A DNA stretch of 64,000 bases from Pseudomonas sp. (GCF_017744435.1 NZ_JAGIBG010000008.1:185528-249527), one strand, 5' to 3'. Shown: positions 33,110-42,357, numbered from the stretch's first letter. Made by a program: numbers and translations. Notes: generated from the sequence alone by a model not told the origin.

Positions 33110-34306
33110 ATGTCTGCAAGTCAACCACCTGCCAATGGCCTGTTCGCCACCTTCTGCCTGAGCAGCTACCTGCTTTCGCTGTCCTACGGCACCACCTTCC
33201 TGCTGGCCATGACGTTGCGCACACACGGCGCCAGCGAAGCCGATGCCGGCACGGTGATCTCCGCCGCCATGCTCAGCACGTTTCTGGCGGTAATCTTCTC
33301 CGGCCACCTGACCGACCTGATTGGTGCACCCAAGGCCGTGGCCGGTGGCGCGGTGTTTCTTGCCGCGGCCTGCCTGGGCTTTGCCGCCGCCCCCGGGTTC
33401 GGCACAGCCATCCTGCTGTGTGGCCTGCTGCTGGGCTTCGGCTGGGGCCTGTTCTACACGTTGGGGCCGATCATCGTGGCGATGCTCATCGAGCCGGCAC
33501 GGCGGGTCAAATACTTTGCCTTGCTCTCGGGCAGCATGATGACCGGCATCGGCACCGGGCCGTTGCTGGGGCGCGCGGCGCAGGCACTGGGTTATCCGGT
33601 GGAGGCGGCGTTCGTCGCTGCAGCCGCGGCGAGCGCGCTGGGTGGCGTGATGTTCCTGCTGATGGGGCCGCGCATGCAGCAGCTGAAAACCGGCGCCGTC
33701 GCGGTATGCAAGATCACCCCGGCAGCCACCCGTGCGGTGATGTCTTCCAGGGCGGCCTTCGCCATCCTCATGGTCGGCCTGGGTGGCGCGATCTTCGGTG
33801 GGCTGTCGAGCTTCCAGACCTCGTATGCCAGTGCCAGGCAACTGGACTATTCGCTGTTCTTCCTGGGTTTCATGTCGGCTGCGATCTCTTGCCGCTTGCT
33901 GATTGCCGGTTTCATCGTCAAGCGTGACCCGTACCGCATGGCCTGCCTGCTGACGGCGTTGATGGTGCTGTCGGTGCTGCTGTTCCTGTACGGCGTCGAC
34001 AGCACGGCGACCTATGTGCTGGCGGCAGTGGTGCTGGGTGTCGGCTATGGCCTGACCTATTCGGTGATCAACGGCCTGGCGGCCAATGAAGCGCCCGCCG
34101 GGCAGACAGCCCAGTCATTGGTGCTGTTCAGCCTGGCCTATTTCGTTGGCGTGTTCGGTTTCCCGCTGCTGGCCGGCAAGGTCATCGTCCAGGCAGGCAT
34201 GCCGGCGCTGCTGCAATTGCTGCTGGTGATCGCCTTGGCCAACTGGTCGATCACCGTCGGCCGCCTGGTCTGGCGGCGCCTGGACGGGCGTGTCGTGGCA
34301 GCTTGA
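33110..34306 (+). CDS. MFS transporter
   Basis: The 398-aa protein has about 12 helices, with SYGTTFLLAMTLRTHGASEADAGTVISAAML near the N terminus and the loop SGHLTDLIGAPKAV after helix 2. It is divergent from the GNAT gene across 134 bp. The role as exporter or importer cannot be decided from sequence. Confidence 0.8.
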   Translation: MSASQPPANGLFATFCLSSYLLSLSYGTTFLLAMTLRTHGASEADAGTVISAAMLSTFLAVIFSGHLTDLIGAPKAVAGGAVFLAAACLGFAAAPGFGTAILLCGLLLGFGWGLFYTLGPIIVAMLIEPARRVKYFALLSGSMMTGIGTGPLLGRAAQALGYPVEAAFVAAAAASALGGVMFLLMGPRMQQLKTGAVAVCKITPAATRAVMSSRAAFAILMVGLGGAIFGGLSSFQTSYASARQLDYSLFFLGFMSAAISCRLLIAGFIVKRDPYRMACLLTALMVLSVLLFLYGVDSTATYVLAAVVLGVGYGLTYSVINGLAANEAPAGQTAQSLVLFSLAYFVGVFGFPLLAGKVIVQAGMPALLQLLLVIALANWSITVGRLVWRRLDGRVVAA

Positions 34307-34360
34307 GTATGCCCGGCTGCTGCCTCAGGGTATGATCCGCGGCCGTGATTGGAGCCCGCC

Positions 34361-34561
34361 ATGGCCAAAGACATCGAAAACCCCTGCGTCTCGCTCTGCC
34401 AGCTCAACAGCGAGCTGTGCGTGAGCTGCGGTCGCACCCGTGAGGAAATCCGCAAGTGGCGCGGCATGAAACGCCCTGAAAAGATGGCTACCGTGCAACG
34501 CGCGGCCACACGGATGAAGGCCATCACCAAGAAGAACGCCAAGCGCCAGGGTAACGACTGA
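34361..34561 (+). CDS. DUF1289 small Cys-rich protein
   Basis: The 66-aa protein starts at MAKDIENPCVSLCQL (ATG 34361, GGAG upstream). It carries the DUF1289 four-Cys pattern PCVSLCQLNSELCVSCGRTREEIRKW and a basic tail. The cysteines could bind zinc or an iron-sulfur cluster. The function is not known. Confidence 0.85.
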   Translation: MAKDIENPCVSLCQLNSELCVSCGRTREEIRKWRGMKRPEKMATVQRAATRMKAITKKNAKRQGND

Positions 34562-34614
34562 AGCCGCTGCGCTTGTGTAAGATGCATGCTTCGTAACGTT
34601 CCCGAGCCTGCCGT

Positions 34615-35250
34615 ATGGATACCCACTCGCTTCTCGCCTTCACCCTGGTTGCTGCAATCGCCATTGCCAGCCCAGGGCCCGCTACCCTGATGGCCATCAA
34701 CAACAGCCTCGCCCACGGCCAGCGCAGTGCCGTGTGGTCGTCACTGGGCAATGGTACGGGCCTGTTCTGCCTGTCGGCGGCAGCCATGCTTGGCCTGGGG
34801 GCGTTGCTGGCCAGCTCCGAGATGCTGTTCAACGCGGTCAAGCTGATCGGTGCCGGCTACCTGTTCTACCTCGGTGCCCGGCAGTTGCTCAAGAAAAGCC
34901 CGATGCTGGTGGATCAGGCGGCGGTGAAGGTCAGCAAACCGACCCCCTTGAAGCTGTACAAGTCGGCGTTCCTGACCGCCGTCACCAACCCCAAGGCGAC
35001 GATGTTCTTCACTGCGCTGTTCCCGCAGTTCATCGACCAGGGCGCGGCACTGCTGCCGCAGTTCCTGACCTTGACCGGGATCTTCGTGGCCCTGTCGCTG
35101 ACCTCGTTGAGCCTCTATGCCGCGCTGGCGTCGCGGGCCAAGGGGGTGCTGACCCGGCCGGCGCTGTCGCGCTGGGTGAGCCGGGTGGTTGGGACGACCT
35201 TCATCGGCTTTGGCGCGGCGATTCTCAGCATGCGCCGCCAGGCCGGTTGA
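34615..35250 (+). CDS. LysE/RhtB-family exporter
   Basis: The 211-aa protein has six predicted helices and the family signature AIAIASPGPATLMAINNSLAHGQRSAVWSSLGNGTG. The central block FLTAVTNPKATMFFTALFPQFIDQ also fits. It probably exports an amino acid. It is 53 bp after the DUF1289 gene and convergent with the ABC ATPase. Confidence 0.88.
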   Translation: MDTHSLLAFTLVAAIAIASPGPATLMAINNSLAHGQRSAVWSSLGNGTGLFCLSAAAMLGLGALLASSEMLFNAVKLIGAGYLFYLGARQLLKKSPMLVDQAAVKVSKPTPLKLYKSAFLTAVTNPKATMFFTALFPQFIDQGAALLPQFLTLTGIFVALSLTSLSLYAALASRAKGVLTRPALSRWVSRVVGTTFIGFGAAILSMRRQAG

Positions 35251-35277
35251 CAAACTGAGGCGCAGCGGTCGCCGGCA

Positions 35278-36579
35278 TCAGTGTTCGCCGGTGATTTCCC
35301 GCGCAAGGGTCAGGCGGCGCGTGTGGAAGTCGTACTCATAGAGTTCGGCATAGCGCCCCCACTCGATGGCCACCTTGAGCACGCGCTCGGCTTCCTCGGC
35401 GTCCATGTACTCCGTCAGGCGGTCGAGCACGGTCTTTTCCAGCAGGCCGGCGGGCTCCAGGTGGAGGCTGTCGAGGATGTAGCTGATCAGCGACACACGG
35501 CCCTTGCACTGGCGCGCGAACAGGTCCTGGCGCCGCGCCTGGCGGGCCGTCACGTAGTTGCGGCCCTGGCGTGTAAGGCGGATGTCGCCCTCGATCACCT
35601 GGGCGAAGCCGAGCAGGCCGAGGGCCTCGTAGATCGGGAACAGCACCTCGTCGGGCAGCGCGGTTTCCTCGGCCAGGTGCGGCAGGTCGGCCTCGCCGTT
35701 GAAGGGTTCGCCGGCGATGAGCTCGAGCACGCTCTCCATCCGCGCGATGTCGGCGTCGGGCAGCCGGTAGCCCAGCTCCACGGCCGGTGGGGCACCGGCG
35801 GCGGCAATGGCTTCGGGGCCCTGGGTCATGAGCGCGTAAACCTCGTCGATCATCGCGCGGACTTCTGCTGAGTCGGCATTGCGCGGACGCGGCAGGTCGA
35901 TGTGCAGTTCCGAGCGCACGCGGCCCGGGTCGCTGGAGAGGATGAGGATGCGGTCGGCCATCATCACCGTCTCCTCGATGTTGTGCGACACCACCAGAAT
36001 GCTGCGGGTGGTGATGCGGCGTTCTTCCCAGAGCTCGAGCATGTCGTCACGCAGGGTTTCGCCGGTTAGCACGTCGAGCGCCGAGAAGGCCTCGTCCATC
36101 AGCAGTACTTCGGGATTCATCACCAGGGCGCGGGCAATGCCCACGCGCTGACGCATGCCGCCGGAAAGTTCGCGCGGCAGGGCGCCACCGAAACCGGACA
36201 GGCCGATCAGCTCCAGCGCCGTGTCGGCCAGGCGCTGGCGCTCGGCCGGGTTCATGCCCTGGGCTTCCAGGCCTAGCTCGACGTTCTGCTGCACGGTCAG
36301 CCAGGGGAACAATGCAAACGATTGGAAGACCATGGCCACGCCGCCCACCGGGCCGTGGATCGGCTGGCCGCGGTAGGTGACGGTACCGCGGTCGGCGCCG
36401 ACCAGGCCGGCGATGATCCGCAACAGGGTCGACTTGCCCGACCCGGAGCGCCCGAGCAGGGCCACGATCTCACGCTCGCGCAGATTCAGGTCGACGCCTT
36501 CGAGGACGGTGCGCGGGGTGCCGTCGGAAGCCTGGAAGGCCTTGCTCACGCTCTTGAGCTCGATCAGCGATGGTTTCAT
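35278..36579 (-). CDS. ABC transporter ATP-binding protein with AAA-associated C-terminal domain
   Basis: The 433-aa protein is longer than usual. The first ~240 residues are a nitrate/sulfonate-type ATPase with Walker A GRSGSGKST, signature LSGGMRQRVGIARAL and Walker B VLLMDEAFSALD. Residues about 290-430 form the AAA-associated C-terminal domain (YILDSLHLEPAGLLEKTVLDRLTEYMDAEEAERVLKVAIEWGRYAELYEYD), found in a subset of such importers and probably regulatory. It is 9 bp after the permease gene. Confidence 0.9.
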   Translation of the reverse strand: MKPSLIELKSVSKAFQASDGTPRTVLEGVDLNLREREIVALLGRSGSGKSTLLRIIAGLVGADRGTVTYRGQPIHGPVGGVAMVFQSFALFPWLTVQQNVELGLEAQGMNPAERQRLADTALELIGLSGFGGALPRELSGGMRQRVGIARALVMNPEVLLMDEAFSALDVLTGETLRDDMLELWEERRITTRSILVVSHNIEETVMMADRILILSSDPGRVRSELHIDLPRPRNADSAEVRAMIDEVYALMTQGPEAIAAAGAPPAVELGYRLPDADIARMESVLELIAGEPFNGEADLPHLAEETALPDEVLFPIYEALGLLGFAQVIEGDIRLTRQGRNYVTARQARRQDLFARQCKGRVSLISYILDSLHLEPAGLLEKTVLDRLTEYMDAEEAERVLKVAIEWGRYAELYEYDFHTRRLTLAREITGEH

Positions 36580-36588
36580 GGCAAGTCC

Positions 36589-38310
36589 TCAGCGAAGGTT
36601 TTCGGCAAGCAGGTACAGGCGGCGCCAGAACACGCGGTTTACCAGCATCACGTAGATGCACATCACGCCGATGCCCAGGGCAATGCGGTGAAAATCGCCG
36701 GCATCGGTCATCTGCTTGATGTAGCTGCCCAGGCCATTGGCCACCAGCGAGGTATCGCCCCAACTGACATACTCGGCGACGATGCTGGCGTTCCACGAGC
36801 CGCCACTGGCGGTGATGGCGCCGGTGATGAAACTGGGGAACACCGCCGGCAGGTATACGCGTTTCCATTTCAGCCAGCCGCGCAGGCCGAGGTTGTCGGC
36901 GGCCAGGCGCAGTTCGTAGGGAATGGTCGCGGCGCCCGCGACCACGTTGAACAGGATGTACCACTGGGTGCCGAACACCATCAGCGGGCTGAGCCAGATG
37001 TTCGGGCTGAGCTGGAAGTGCACCAGCACCAGGACCACCAGCGGGAACAGCAGGTTGACCGGGAAGGCGGCGAGGAACTGTGCCAGCGCCTGGACCTTCT
37101 GCGAGTAGCGGGGCCGCAGGCCGATCCAGATCGACAGCGGCACCCACACCAGCGAGGCGAGGGCGATCAGCAGCATCACCCGGCACAGGGTGATCAGGCC
37201 CAGGCCGAGCACGTGCAGAGCCTCGCCCCAGCCAACGTCCTGGTGCACGAACAGTCCCAGGCGGACGAAGGCAAAGGCGCAGACCAGCACCAGGGCCGCG
37301 TCCCAGGCGCGTGACCACCAGGCGGGCAGGCGCAGCCACTGGCGCCGTGCCACGGTGCCGTCATGGCGTTGAGCAAACCAGCCCATGGCGTTCTGGAACC
37401 CCTTCGCCAGCAATGCGCTGAAGCCGCTCAGCCAACGGCTGCGGCGGCCCCAGTCGAGCAGCCAGGAGCGCTGCGCGGTGTCGCCCTGGGTGTCTTCGAA
37501 GCGGAAACGGTCGGCCCAGGCCAGCAGCGGACGGAAGAACAGCTGGTCGTAGAGCACGATGCCGGTGAGCATTGCGCCGATGGCCCAGCCGATCGCGCCG
37601 AGGTTGCGCTGGTCGATGGCCACGGCGATGTACGAGCCGATGCCAGGCAGCTTGATGTCCTGCCCAGCCACCGAGATGGCTTCGGCGGCAACCAGGAAGA
37701 ACCAGCCGCCGGACATCGACATCATCATGTTCCACAGCAGCCCGGGCATGGCGAACGGCAGTTCCAGGCGCCAGAAGCGTTGCCAGGCCGAAAGCTGGAA
37801 GATCCGCGCGGCCTCGTTCAGTTCCGGCGGCACGGTGCGGAACGACTGGTACAGGCTCAGCGCCATGTTCCATGCCTGGGAGGTGAAGATGGCGAAGATC
37901 GCCGCGCATTCCACGCCCAGCAGGTTGCCCGGGAAGAGTGCGATGAAGGGCGCGATGGCAATGGCCTGGAAGCCCAGGATGGGCACCGACTGCAGCACGT
38001 CCAGCAGCGGGATCATGGCCTTCTCGGCCGCACGGTACTTGGCCGCCAGCGCGGCGAAGAGGAAGGCGAACAGCAGCGAGAAGCCCAGCGCGGTGAACAT
38101 CCGCAGCATGGTGCGCAGCAGGTAGTAGGGCAGGTTGGCCGGGTCGAGGGAGATCGGCAGCGCCTCGCCGACTACGAACGGCCGGCTCATCTGCATGGCG
38201 CCATAGGCGGCGAGCACCAGCAATACCAGCACCAGCGGCAGCAGGATCCAGTCCCAGCGATTGGGCGCGGCGTTACGCAGGCCTGGCGACGGGGTGAACA
38301 GGCGGGCCAT
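36589..38310 (-). CDS. Fused double ABC permease (two BPD_transp_1 domains)
   Basis: The 573-aa protein starts at MARLFTPSPGLRNAAP (ATG 38310). Two permease domains lie in one chain. Each has an EAA loop: ELNEAARIFQLSAWQRFWRLELPFAMPGLLWN in the first half, and ELRLAADNLGLRGWLKWKRVYLPAVFPSFITG in the second. About 12 helices are expected. A single chain replaces the usual permease dimer of nitrate/sulfonate importers. No substrate-binding protein gene is adjacent, so the substrate is open. Confidence 0.88.
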   Translation of the reverse strand: MARLFTPSPGLRNAAPNRWDWILLPLVLVLLVLAAYGAMQMSRPFVVGEALPISLDPANLPYYLLRTMLRMFTALGFSLLFAFLFAALAAKYRAAEKAMIPLLDVLQSVPILGFQAIAIAPFIALFPGNLLGVECAAIFAIFTSQAWNMALSLYQSFRTVPPELNEAARIFQLSAWQRFWRLELPFAMPGLLWNMMMSMSGGWFFLVAAEAISVAGQDIKLPGIGSYIAVAIDQRNLGAIGWAIGAMLTGIVLYDQLFFRPLLAWADRFRFEDTQGDTAQRSWLLDWGRRSRWLSGFSALLAKGFQNAMGWFAQRHDGTVARRQWLRLPAWWSRAWDAALVLVCAFAFVRLGLFVHQDVGWGEALHVLGLGLITLCRVMLLIALASLVWVPLSIWIGLRPRYSQKVQALAQFLAAFPVNLLFPLVVLVLVHFQLSPNIWLSPLMVFGTQWYILFNVVAGAATIPYELRLAADNLGLRGWLKWKRVYLPAVFPSFITGAITASGGSWNASIVAEYVSWGDTSLVANGLGSYIKQMTDAGDFHRIALGIGVMCIYVMLVNRVFWRRLYLLAENLR

Positions 38311-38645
38311 GATCAGGTCTCTATCGTCAGGGGCTGGGAAGGGCAGATGTCGCCACGTGAGCCAGTATGGTTCAGTTGGCTTACAGGTCAATGGCAGTGC
38401 CAGTCGCAAGCAACTGGCTAGAGGGCGGCAAATGCCTGGGAGAGATTAAGATTTGTTTAATCGCCACTGGCATGGAAGGAAGTGACGATATACCTGCTCA
38501 ATGCGGCATGGGGAGGGTATGTGGCTGGACCAGCAACTGCGTAAACGATCAATCCCGCCGTCATGAAAAGGAATTCACGAAAAGGGATAGACTTTTCTTG
38601 ATGAAATATTGCAGAAGCAGCGTTGTTGACCGAACGGGCCGAGGC
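38311..38645. other. Intergenic region without a recognised gene
   Basis: This 335-bp gap precedes the ABC permease gene (leftward) and follows the DUF2986 gene stop. It is moderately AT-rich near 38430-38460 and 38560-38620. It should hold the promoter of the ABC pair. The open frames in it lack ribosome sites and family motifs. I see no RNA gene or repeat. Confidence 0.6.
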
Positions 38646-38828
38646 TCAGGCGATTGCCTGGGCCGCCGGTGTGTCTGAATCGTTCTGTACAACGGCCGCT
38701 TCAGTTTCAAGCTTCAGCCGGTCGGCCTTGCTGATGTACTTGGGCTTGTTGCTCTTGGGCGCCAGCTTGGCATTGGCCTTTTTCTGGTGGGCCTTGAGCA
38801 GCTGTTTGAGTTTCTTCTGGCGGTTCAT
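38646..38828 (-). CDS. DUF2986 small basic protein
   Basis: The 60-aa protein starts at MNRQKKLKQLLKAHQKKANAKLAPKSNKPKYISKADRLKLE (ATG 38828, AGAGA upstream). The Lys-rich amphipathic pattern fits the short DUF2986 family of gammaproteobacteria. Its function is unknown; the charge suggests RNA or ribosome contact. The longer open frame upstream is not used. Confidence 0.75.
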   Translation of the reverse strand: MNRQKKLKQLLKAHQKKANAKLAPKSNKPKYISKADRLKLETEAAVVQNDSDTPAAQAIA

Positions 38829-38952
38829 TGTGCATCTCTGGTGTGCAACGTGGGTCGCGCATTGTACCTCGGGAACTTCATCCTGCGGGCCCGGTCTGTA
38901 GCCTCTCGCCGAATTCACCTGATACTTCCCTGACCCTTTGAGTGCCCGCTCC

Positions 38953-39357
38953 ATGCCAAGCCAGCGCCTGCTGCCAGCACTGCTCCTGTTGTTCAGCACC
39001 GTCGCCTGCCAAGGCGCGTTGGCGGGTTCATACTCGGCCCCGGTGCGCAGCAACAAGGCCTCGACCCAACTGATAGAAGCCGCCTCGCGACAATATGAAG
39101 AGGGCAGGCTGGACCAGGCCGCCGCCACGCTGGAACGTGCGCTGCAGATCCAGCCGAACAACCCCGCCACGCTGCACTACCTGGGCGTGCTGCGCCTGGA
39201 GCAGGGGCAGTTTGACCAGGCCGAAGTGCTGGCGGTGCGCTCCAACCAGCGAGTTGGCAGCAACACCGCACTGCGCAATCGCAACTTCCAGCTGATCCAG
39301 GCCGCGCAAAAGGCCCGGAATGCGACGGCGGTATCCGTGGCCGACAAAACCCGATGA
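38953..39357 (+). CDS. Exported TPR-repeat protein, possible lipoprotein
   Basis: The 134-aa protein starts at MPSQRLLPALLLLFSTVAC (ATG 38953). A signal peptide with a possible lipobox Cys at 19 is followed by one to two TPR units (ASRQYEEGRLDQAAATLERALQIQPNNPATLHYLGVLRLEQGQFDQAEVLAVRSN). Such small proteins usually serve as periplasmic scaffolds. No specific partner is visible. Confidence 0.75.
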   Translation: MPSQRLLPALLLLFSTVACQGALAGSYSAPVRSNKASTQLIEAASRQYEEGRLDQAAATLERALQIQPNNPATLHYLGVLRLEQGQFDQAEVLAVRSNQRVGSNTALRNRNFQLIQAAQKARNATAVSVADKTR

Positions 39358-39443
39358 GCCTGTGGAATGCCAGCCAATGCTGACATTCACTGTTGGGGGC
39401 AGTGATATCTGATAAATTGCTGGAGCCATTCGAAGGTTCCCTG

Positions 39444-40349
39444 ATGGAAAAGAATCCAAGACCGTTGCCCCCTGTCGGCCCACTCGTATGCTTCGAAGCC
39501 GTGGCGCGAACGGGCAGTTTTACCCTGGCGGCCGAGGAACTGTTCATTACCCAGAGTGCGGTCAGCAAACAGATCAAGAAGCTCGAAGACAACCTCGGCT
39601 TCCCGTTGTTTGCCAGAAAGCACCGGGGCGTGGAGCTGACCGAGCCGGGGCGCGAGCTCCATGAAGGCGTGCAGCCTGCGCTGGAGTCCATGCGCGACAC
39701 CGTGCAGCGCGTGCGCAAGTGGTACGACCAGAACACCCTCAGCGTCGTTTGCACCCACGCTGTTGCGCATTACTACCTGTTCCCCAGGCTTGCCCACTTC
39801 CAGCAGCAGTTCCCGGATATCACGGTCAATGTGGTTGCCACCAACCAGCTTTCGCCAGCCCTCTGCCAGGCCCATGACTTTGCCATCCTGTATGGTGCCG
39901 GGCAGTGGCAGGGGTTGAGCGGGGCGAAGCTGTTCGACGAAATCGTCTATCCGGTCTGCAGCACGGATTTTCCCGTTGGCCACGTCGAATCCCTCGATGA
40001 TCTGCTGAAGCTGCCCCTGATACAGATCGACAACGACGGCTGGGACATCATGAACTGGAACGACTGGCTGGCGCATTTCGGCAAGGCGTTCAAACCCGCG
40101 GGCAAAGTCATCACCTACAACCAGGTGACCCTCGCCCTGCATGCGGCCGAGCGCGGGCTGGGGGTAGCGCTGGGTTGGGAGTTCATGGCCAGGGAAATGA
40201 TCGAGAAGGGCGCGGTACAGGCCATCGAGCAGTTCCAGCTGCGCACCGGCTTCTCGGATTACCTGGTTCACGCGAACAAGGCCAAGCTGTCGAATGCCTG
40301 CCGTATCTTCCGGGACTGGTTGCTGCAATCGAGTACTGGTGATCGCTAG
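39444..40349 (+). CDS. LysR-family regulator, GcvA type
   Basis: The 301-aa protein starts at MEKNPRPLPPVGPLVCFEAVARTGSFTLAAEELFITQSAVSKQIKKLE (ATG 39444, AAGG upstream). The effector half includes NQVTLALHAAERGLGVALGWEFMAREMIEKG. The next gene in the same direction is a second GcvA-type regulator, and the SDR gene follows. Targets are not evident. Confidence 0.85.
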   Translation: MEKNPRPLPPVGPLVCFEAVARTGSFTLAAEELFITQSAVSKQIKKLEDNLGFPLFARKHRGVELTEPGRELHEGVQPALESMRDTVQRVRKWYDQNTLSVVCTHAVAHYYLFPRLAHFQQQFPDITVNVVATNQLSPALCQAHDFAILYGAGQWQGLSGAKLFDEIVYPVCSTDFPVGHVESLDDLLKLPLIQIDNDGWDIMNWNDWLAHFGKAFKPAGKVITYNQVTLALHAAERGLGVALGWEFMAREMIEKGAVQAIEQFQLRTGFSDYLVHANKAKLSNACRIFRDWLLQSSTGDR

Positions 40350-40430
40350 AGTCTAAGTGGTGGGGATACCCCGTGTGCGGCTGAAGCGTGATAGCCTCGG
40401 GAGGCCTTGGTCGATAGAAAATCCATTCCC

Positions 40431-41324
40431 ATGCCTGCTGGTTTCCCCGGGTTGCCGTCACTCAATGCGCTGCGTGTGTTCGAAGTGGTGGCGCGTCAGT
40501 TGAACTTCCGCCTTGCCGCCGAGGAGCTGGGTGTGACCCAGGCGGCCGTCGCCCAGCAGGTGCGCGGGCTGGAGGCCAGCCTGCAGGTACGCCTGTTCGA
40601 GCGCCTGCCGCGGGGTGTTGGCCTGACCGATGCCGGGCGTGGCTATGCGGCGAGCATCCGCAGCGCCCTGGGGATGATCGACGAGGCGACCCGGCTGCTG
40701 CGCCCGGCGCCGTCCCAGCTCACGGTCAGCGTGACGCCTACCTTTGCCTCGAAGTGGCTGATTCCAAGGCTCGGCCACTTCGCCGAGGCCCACCCTGACA
40801 TCGATCTGCGCCTGCTGGCCACCGACCGCCTCTCGCATTTCCATACCGATGGCGTCGACATCGCCGTGCGCTACGGTCAGCCGCCGTTCGGCGGCGGGCT
40901 GAACGTCGAGCTGCTGATGGAGCAACGGATCGTCGCAGTGGCGAGCCCGGCACTGGTGGCTGAAATGGGCAAGCCAGAGAGCTTTGCCGCCTTGCAACGT
41001 TATGTCGCCTTGCACGACGGGCACAACTTCTGGCCGCAATTCACGGCCGCCTTCTTCCCTGATCATCCGAAACCAACGGCGAAGAGTGTGCGTTTCAACC
41101 AGACATCGCTGGCCATCGACGCCGCCATTGGCGGGCAGGGCATTACCCTCGCCAGCTATGCCTTCGTCAAGGACGACATCGCAGCCGGCAGGCTCGAGCA
41201 GGTCTTTCCCCAGCAGTTGAGGCTGGACAAGGCGTTCTACCTGGTATGGCCACGCAAGGCGCAGGAGGCAGCAGCACTGGGCCTTGTCAGAGGGTGGCTC
41301 AACAACCAGGTAGGCGATAGTTAA
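40431..41324 (+). CDS. LysR-family regulator, GcvA type
   Basis: The 297-aa protein starts at MPAGFPGLPSLNALRVFEVVARQLNFRLAAEELGVTQAAVAQQVRGLE. The ribosome site before the ATG at 40431 is poor, so a TTG at 40407 is an alternative start. The effector domain has TFASKWLIPRLGHFAEAHPDIDLRLLATDR, typical of GcvA-like members. It precedes the SDR gene by 101 bp and may control it. Confidence 0.83.
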   Translation: MPAGFPGLPSLNALRVFEVVARQLNFRLAAEELGVTQAAVAQQVRGLEASLQVRLFERLPRGVGLTDAGRGYAASIRSALGMIDEATRLLRPAPSQLTVSVTPTFASKWLIPRLGHFAEAHPDIDLRLLATDRLSHFHTDGVDIAVRYGQPPFGGGLNVELLMEQRIVAVASPALVAEMGKPESFAALQRYVALHDGHNFWPQFTAAFFPDHPKPTAKSVRFNQTSLAIDAAIGGQGITLASYAFVKDDIAAGRLEQVFPQQLRLDKAFYLVWPRKAQEAAALGLVRGWLNNQVGDS

Positions 41325-41425
41325 TCTACTGGATGGGCAAACTTTGCCTGCCTCCCTCGATCAGCTGCCGGCTGCTAGTGTGATGAAACCTGCAACAGCG
41401 CAGTTCCATTACCCAAGGAGGCAAC

Positions 41426-42130
41426 ATGTCTGTAGAAAAAGTGGCAATCATCACTGCCGGTGGCAGCGGCATGGGCGCCGCAGCGGCACGTCGGCTGGCC
41501 GCTGACGGTTTCAAGGTCGCCATCCTGTCCTCTTCAGGCAAGGGCGAGGCGCTGGCCGCCGAACTGGGTGGCATCGGCGTCACCGGCAGCAACCAGTCGG
41601 TCGAGGACCTGCAGCGCCTGGTGGATGCCGTGGTCGAGCAATGGGGGCGCATCGACGTGCTGGTCAACAGCGCCGGCCACGGCCCGCGCGCGCCGATCCT
41701 GGAGATCAGCGACGAAGACTGGCACAAGGGCATGGACACCTACCTGCTCAATGTCATTCGCCCGACACGGCTGGTAACGCCTTACATGCAAAAGCAGAAG
41801 GGCGGGGTGATCATCAATATCTCTACCGCCTGGGCCTTCGAACCCGTTGACCTGTTTCCCACATCAGCCGTGTTTCGCTCGGGCCTGGCCGCCTTCACCA
41901 AGATATTCGCCGACCAGTTCGCCGGCGATAACGTGCGTATCAACAACGTGCTCCCCGGCTGGATCGACAGCCTGCCGGCCACCGAGCAACGCCGCGACAG
42001 CGTTCCGCTCAAGCGCTACGGCACCAGCGAGGAAATCGCCGCCACCATCGCCTTCCTCGCCAGCGACGGTGCTGCCTACATCACCGGGCAGAACATCAAG
42101 GTCGATGGCGGTGTGACGCGCAGCGTCTGA
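41426..42130 (+). CDS. SDR-fold protein with replaced catalytic residues
   Basis: The 234-aa protein starts behind a perfect GGAGG. The Rossmann motif TAGGSGMG and VNSAGHG show cofactor binding. The usual Ser-Tyr-Lys catalytic set is altered. In NISTAWAFEPVDLFPTSAVFRSGLAAFTK the normal 13-residue Ser-to-Tyr spacing puts T134, S147 and R151 at the three positions. The C terminus (YITGQNIKVDGG) is normal. It may be a non-oxidoreductase or use a different chemistry. Confidence 0.8.
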   Translation: MSVEKVAIITAGGSGMGAAAARRLAADGFKVAILSSSGKGEALAAELGGIGVTGSNQSVEDLQRLVDAVVEQWGRIDVLVNSAGHGPRAPILEISDEDWHKGMDTYLLNVIRPTRLVTPYMQKQKGGVIINISTAWAFEPVDLFPTSAVFRSGLAAFTKIFADQFAGDNVRINNVLPGWIDSLPATEQRRDSVPLKRYGTSEEIAATIAFLASDGAAYITGQNIKVDGGVTRSV

Positions 42131-42250
42131 GCAGGTTCTTTGGGGGCAGGCCAGCAGGAGATAGCCACACCGTCTTCAGCGTCTTCTAGATCGAGCGCCG
42201 CATGCCATGCGGCCTACACTTAAAGGCCCAAATGCCAATTTTACGTTTTG

Positions 42251-42285
42251 CGACAAATTTTTTACATTTGTCGTTATAACGTTAC
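42251..42285. promoter_or_regulatory. Operator region of the SPFH/metal-ATPase operon, with Zur-box-like site
   Basis: CGACAAAT (42251-42258) and ATTTGTCG (42266-42273) form a perfect inverted repeat with a 7-base spacer. Directly after, GTTATAACGTTAC (42273-42285) matches the gammaproteobacterial Zur pattern GTTATA-N-T-N-TAAC except at two positions. The AT-rich block is 75-105 bp before the first gene. Zinc-dependent repression is plausible. Confidence 0.45.
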
Positions 42286-42357
42286 GCCGCTCGTCGCCGG
42301 TGGCCGTCAGCTCCTTCGGCTCATGACTTGCGAAGCCTGGTATTTCCTGGAGTCTTA

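Noticed and set aside
38367..38678. A 103-codon plus-strand frame in the gap before the DUF2986 gene
   Set aside because: No ribosome site, no family motif and irregular composition. I treat the region as intergenic.
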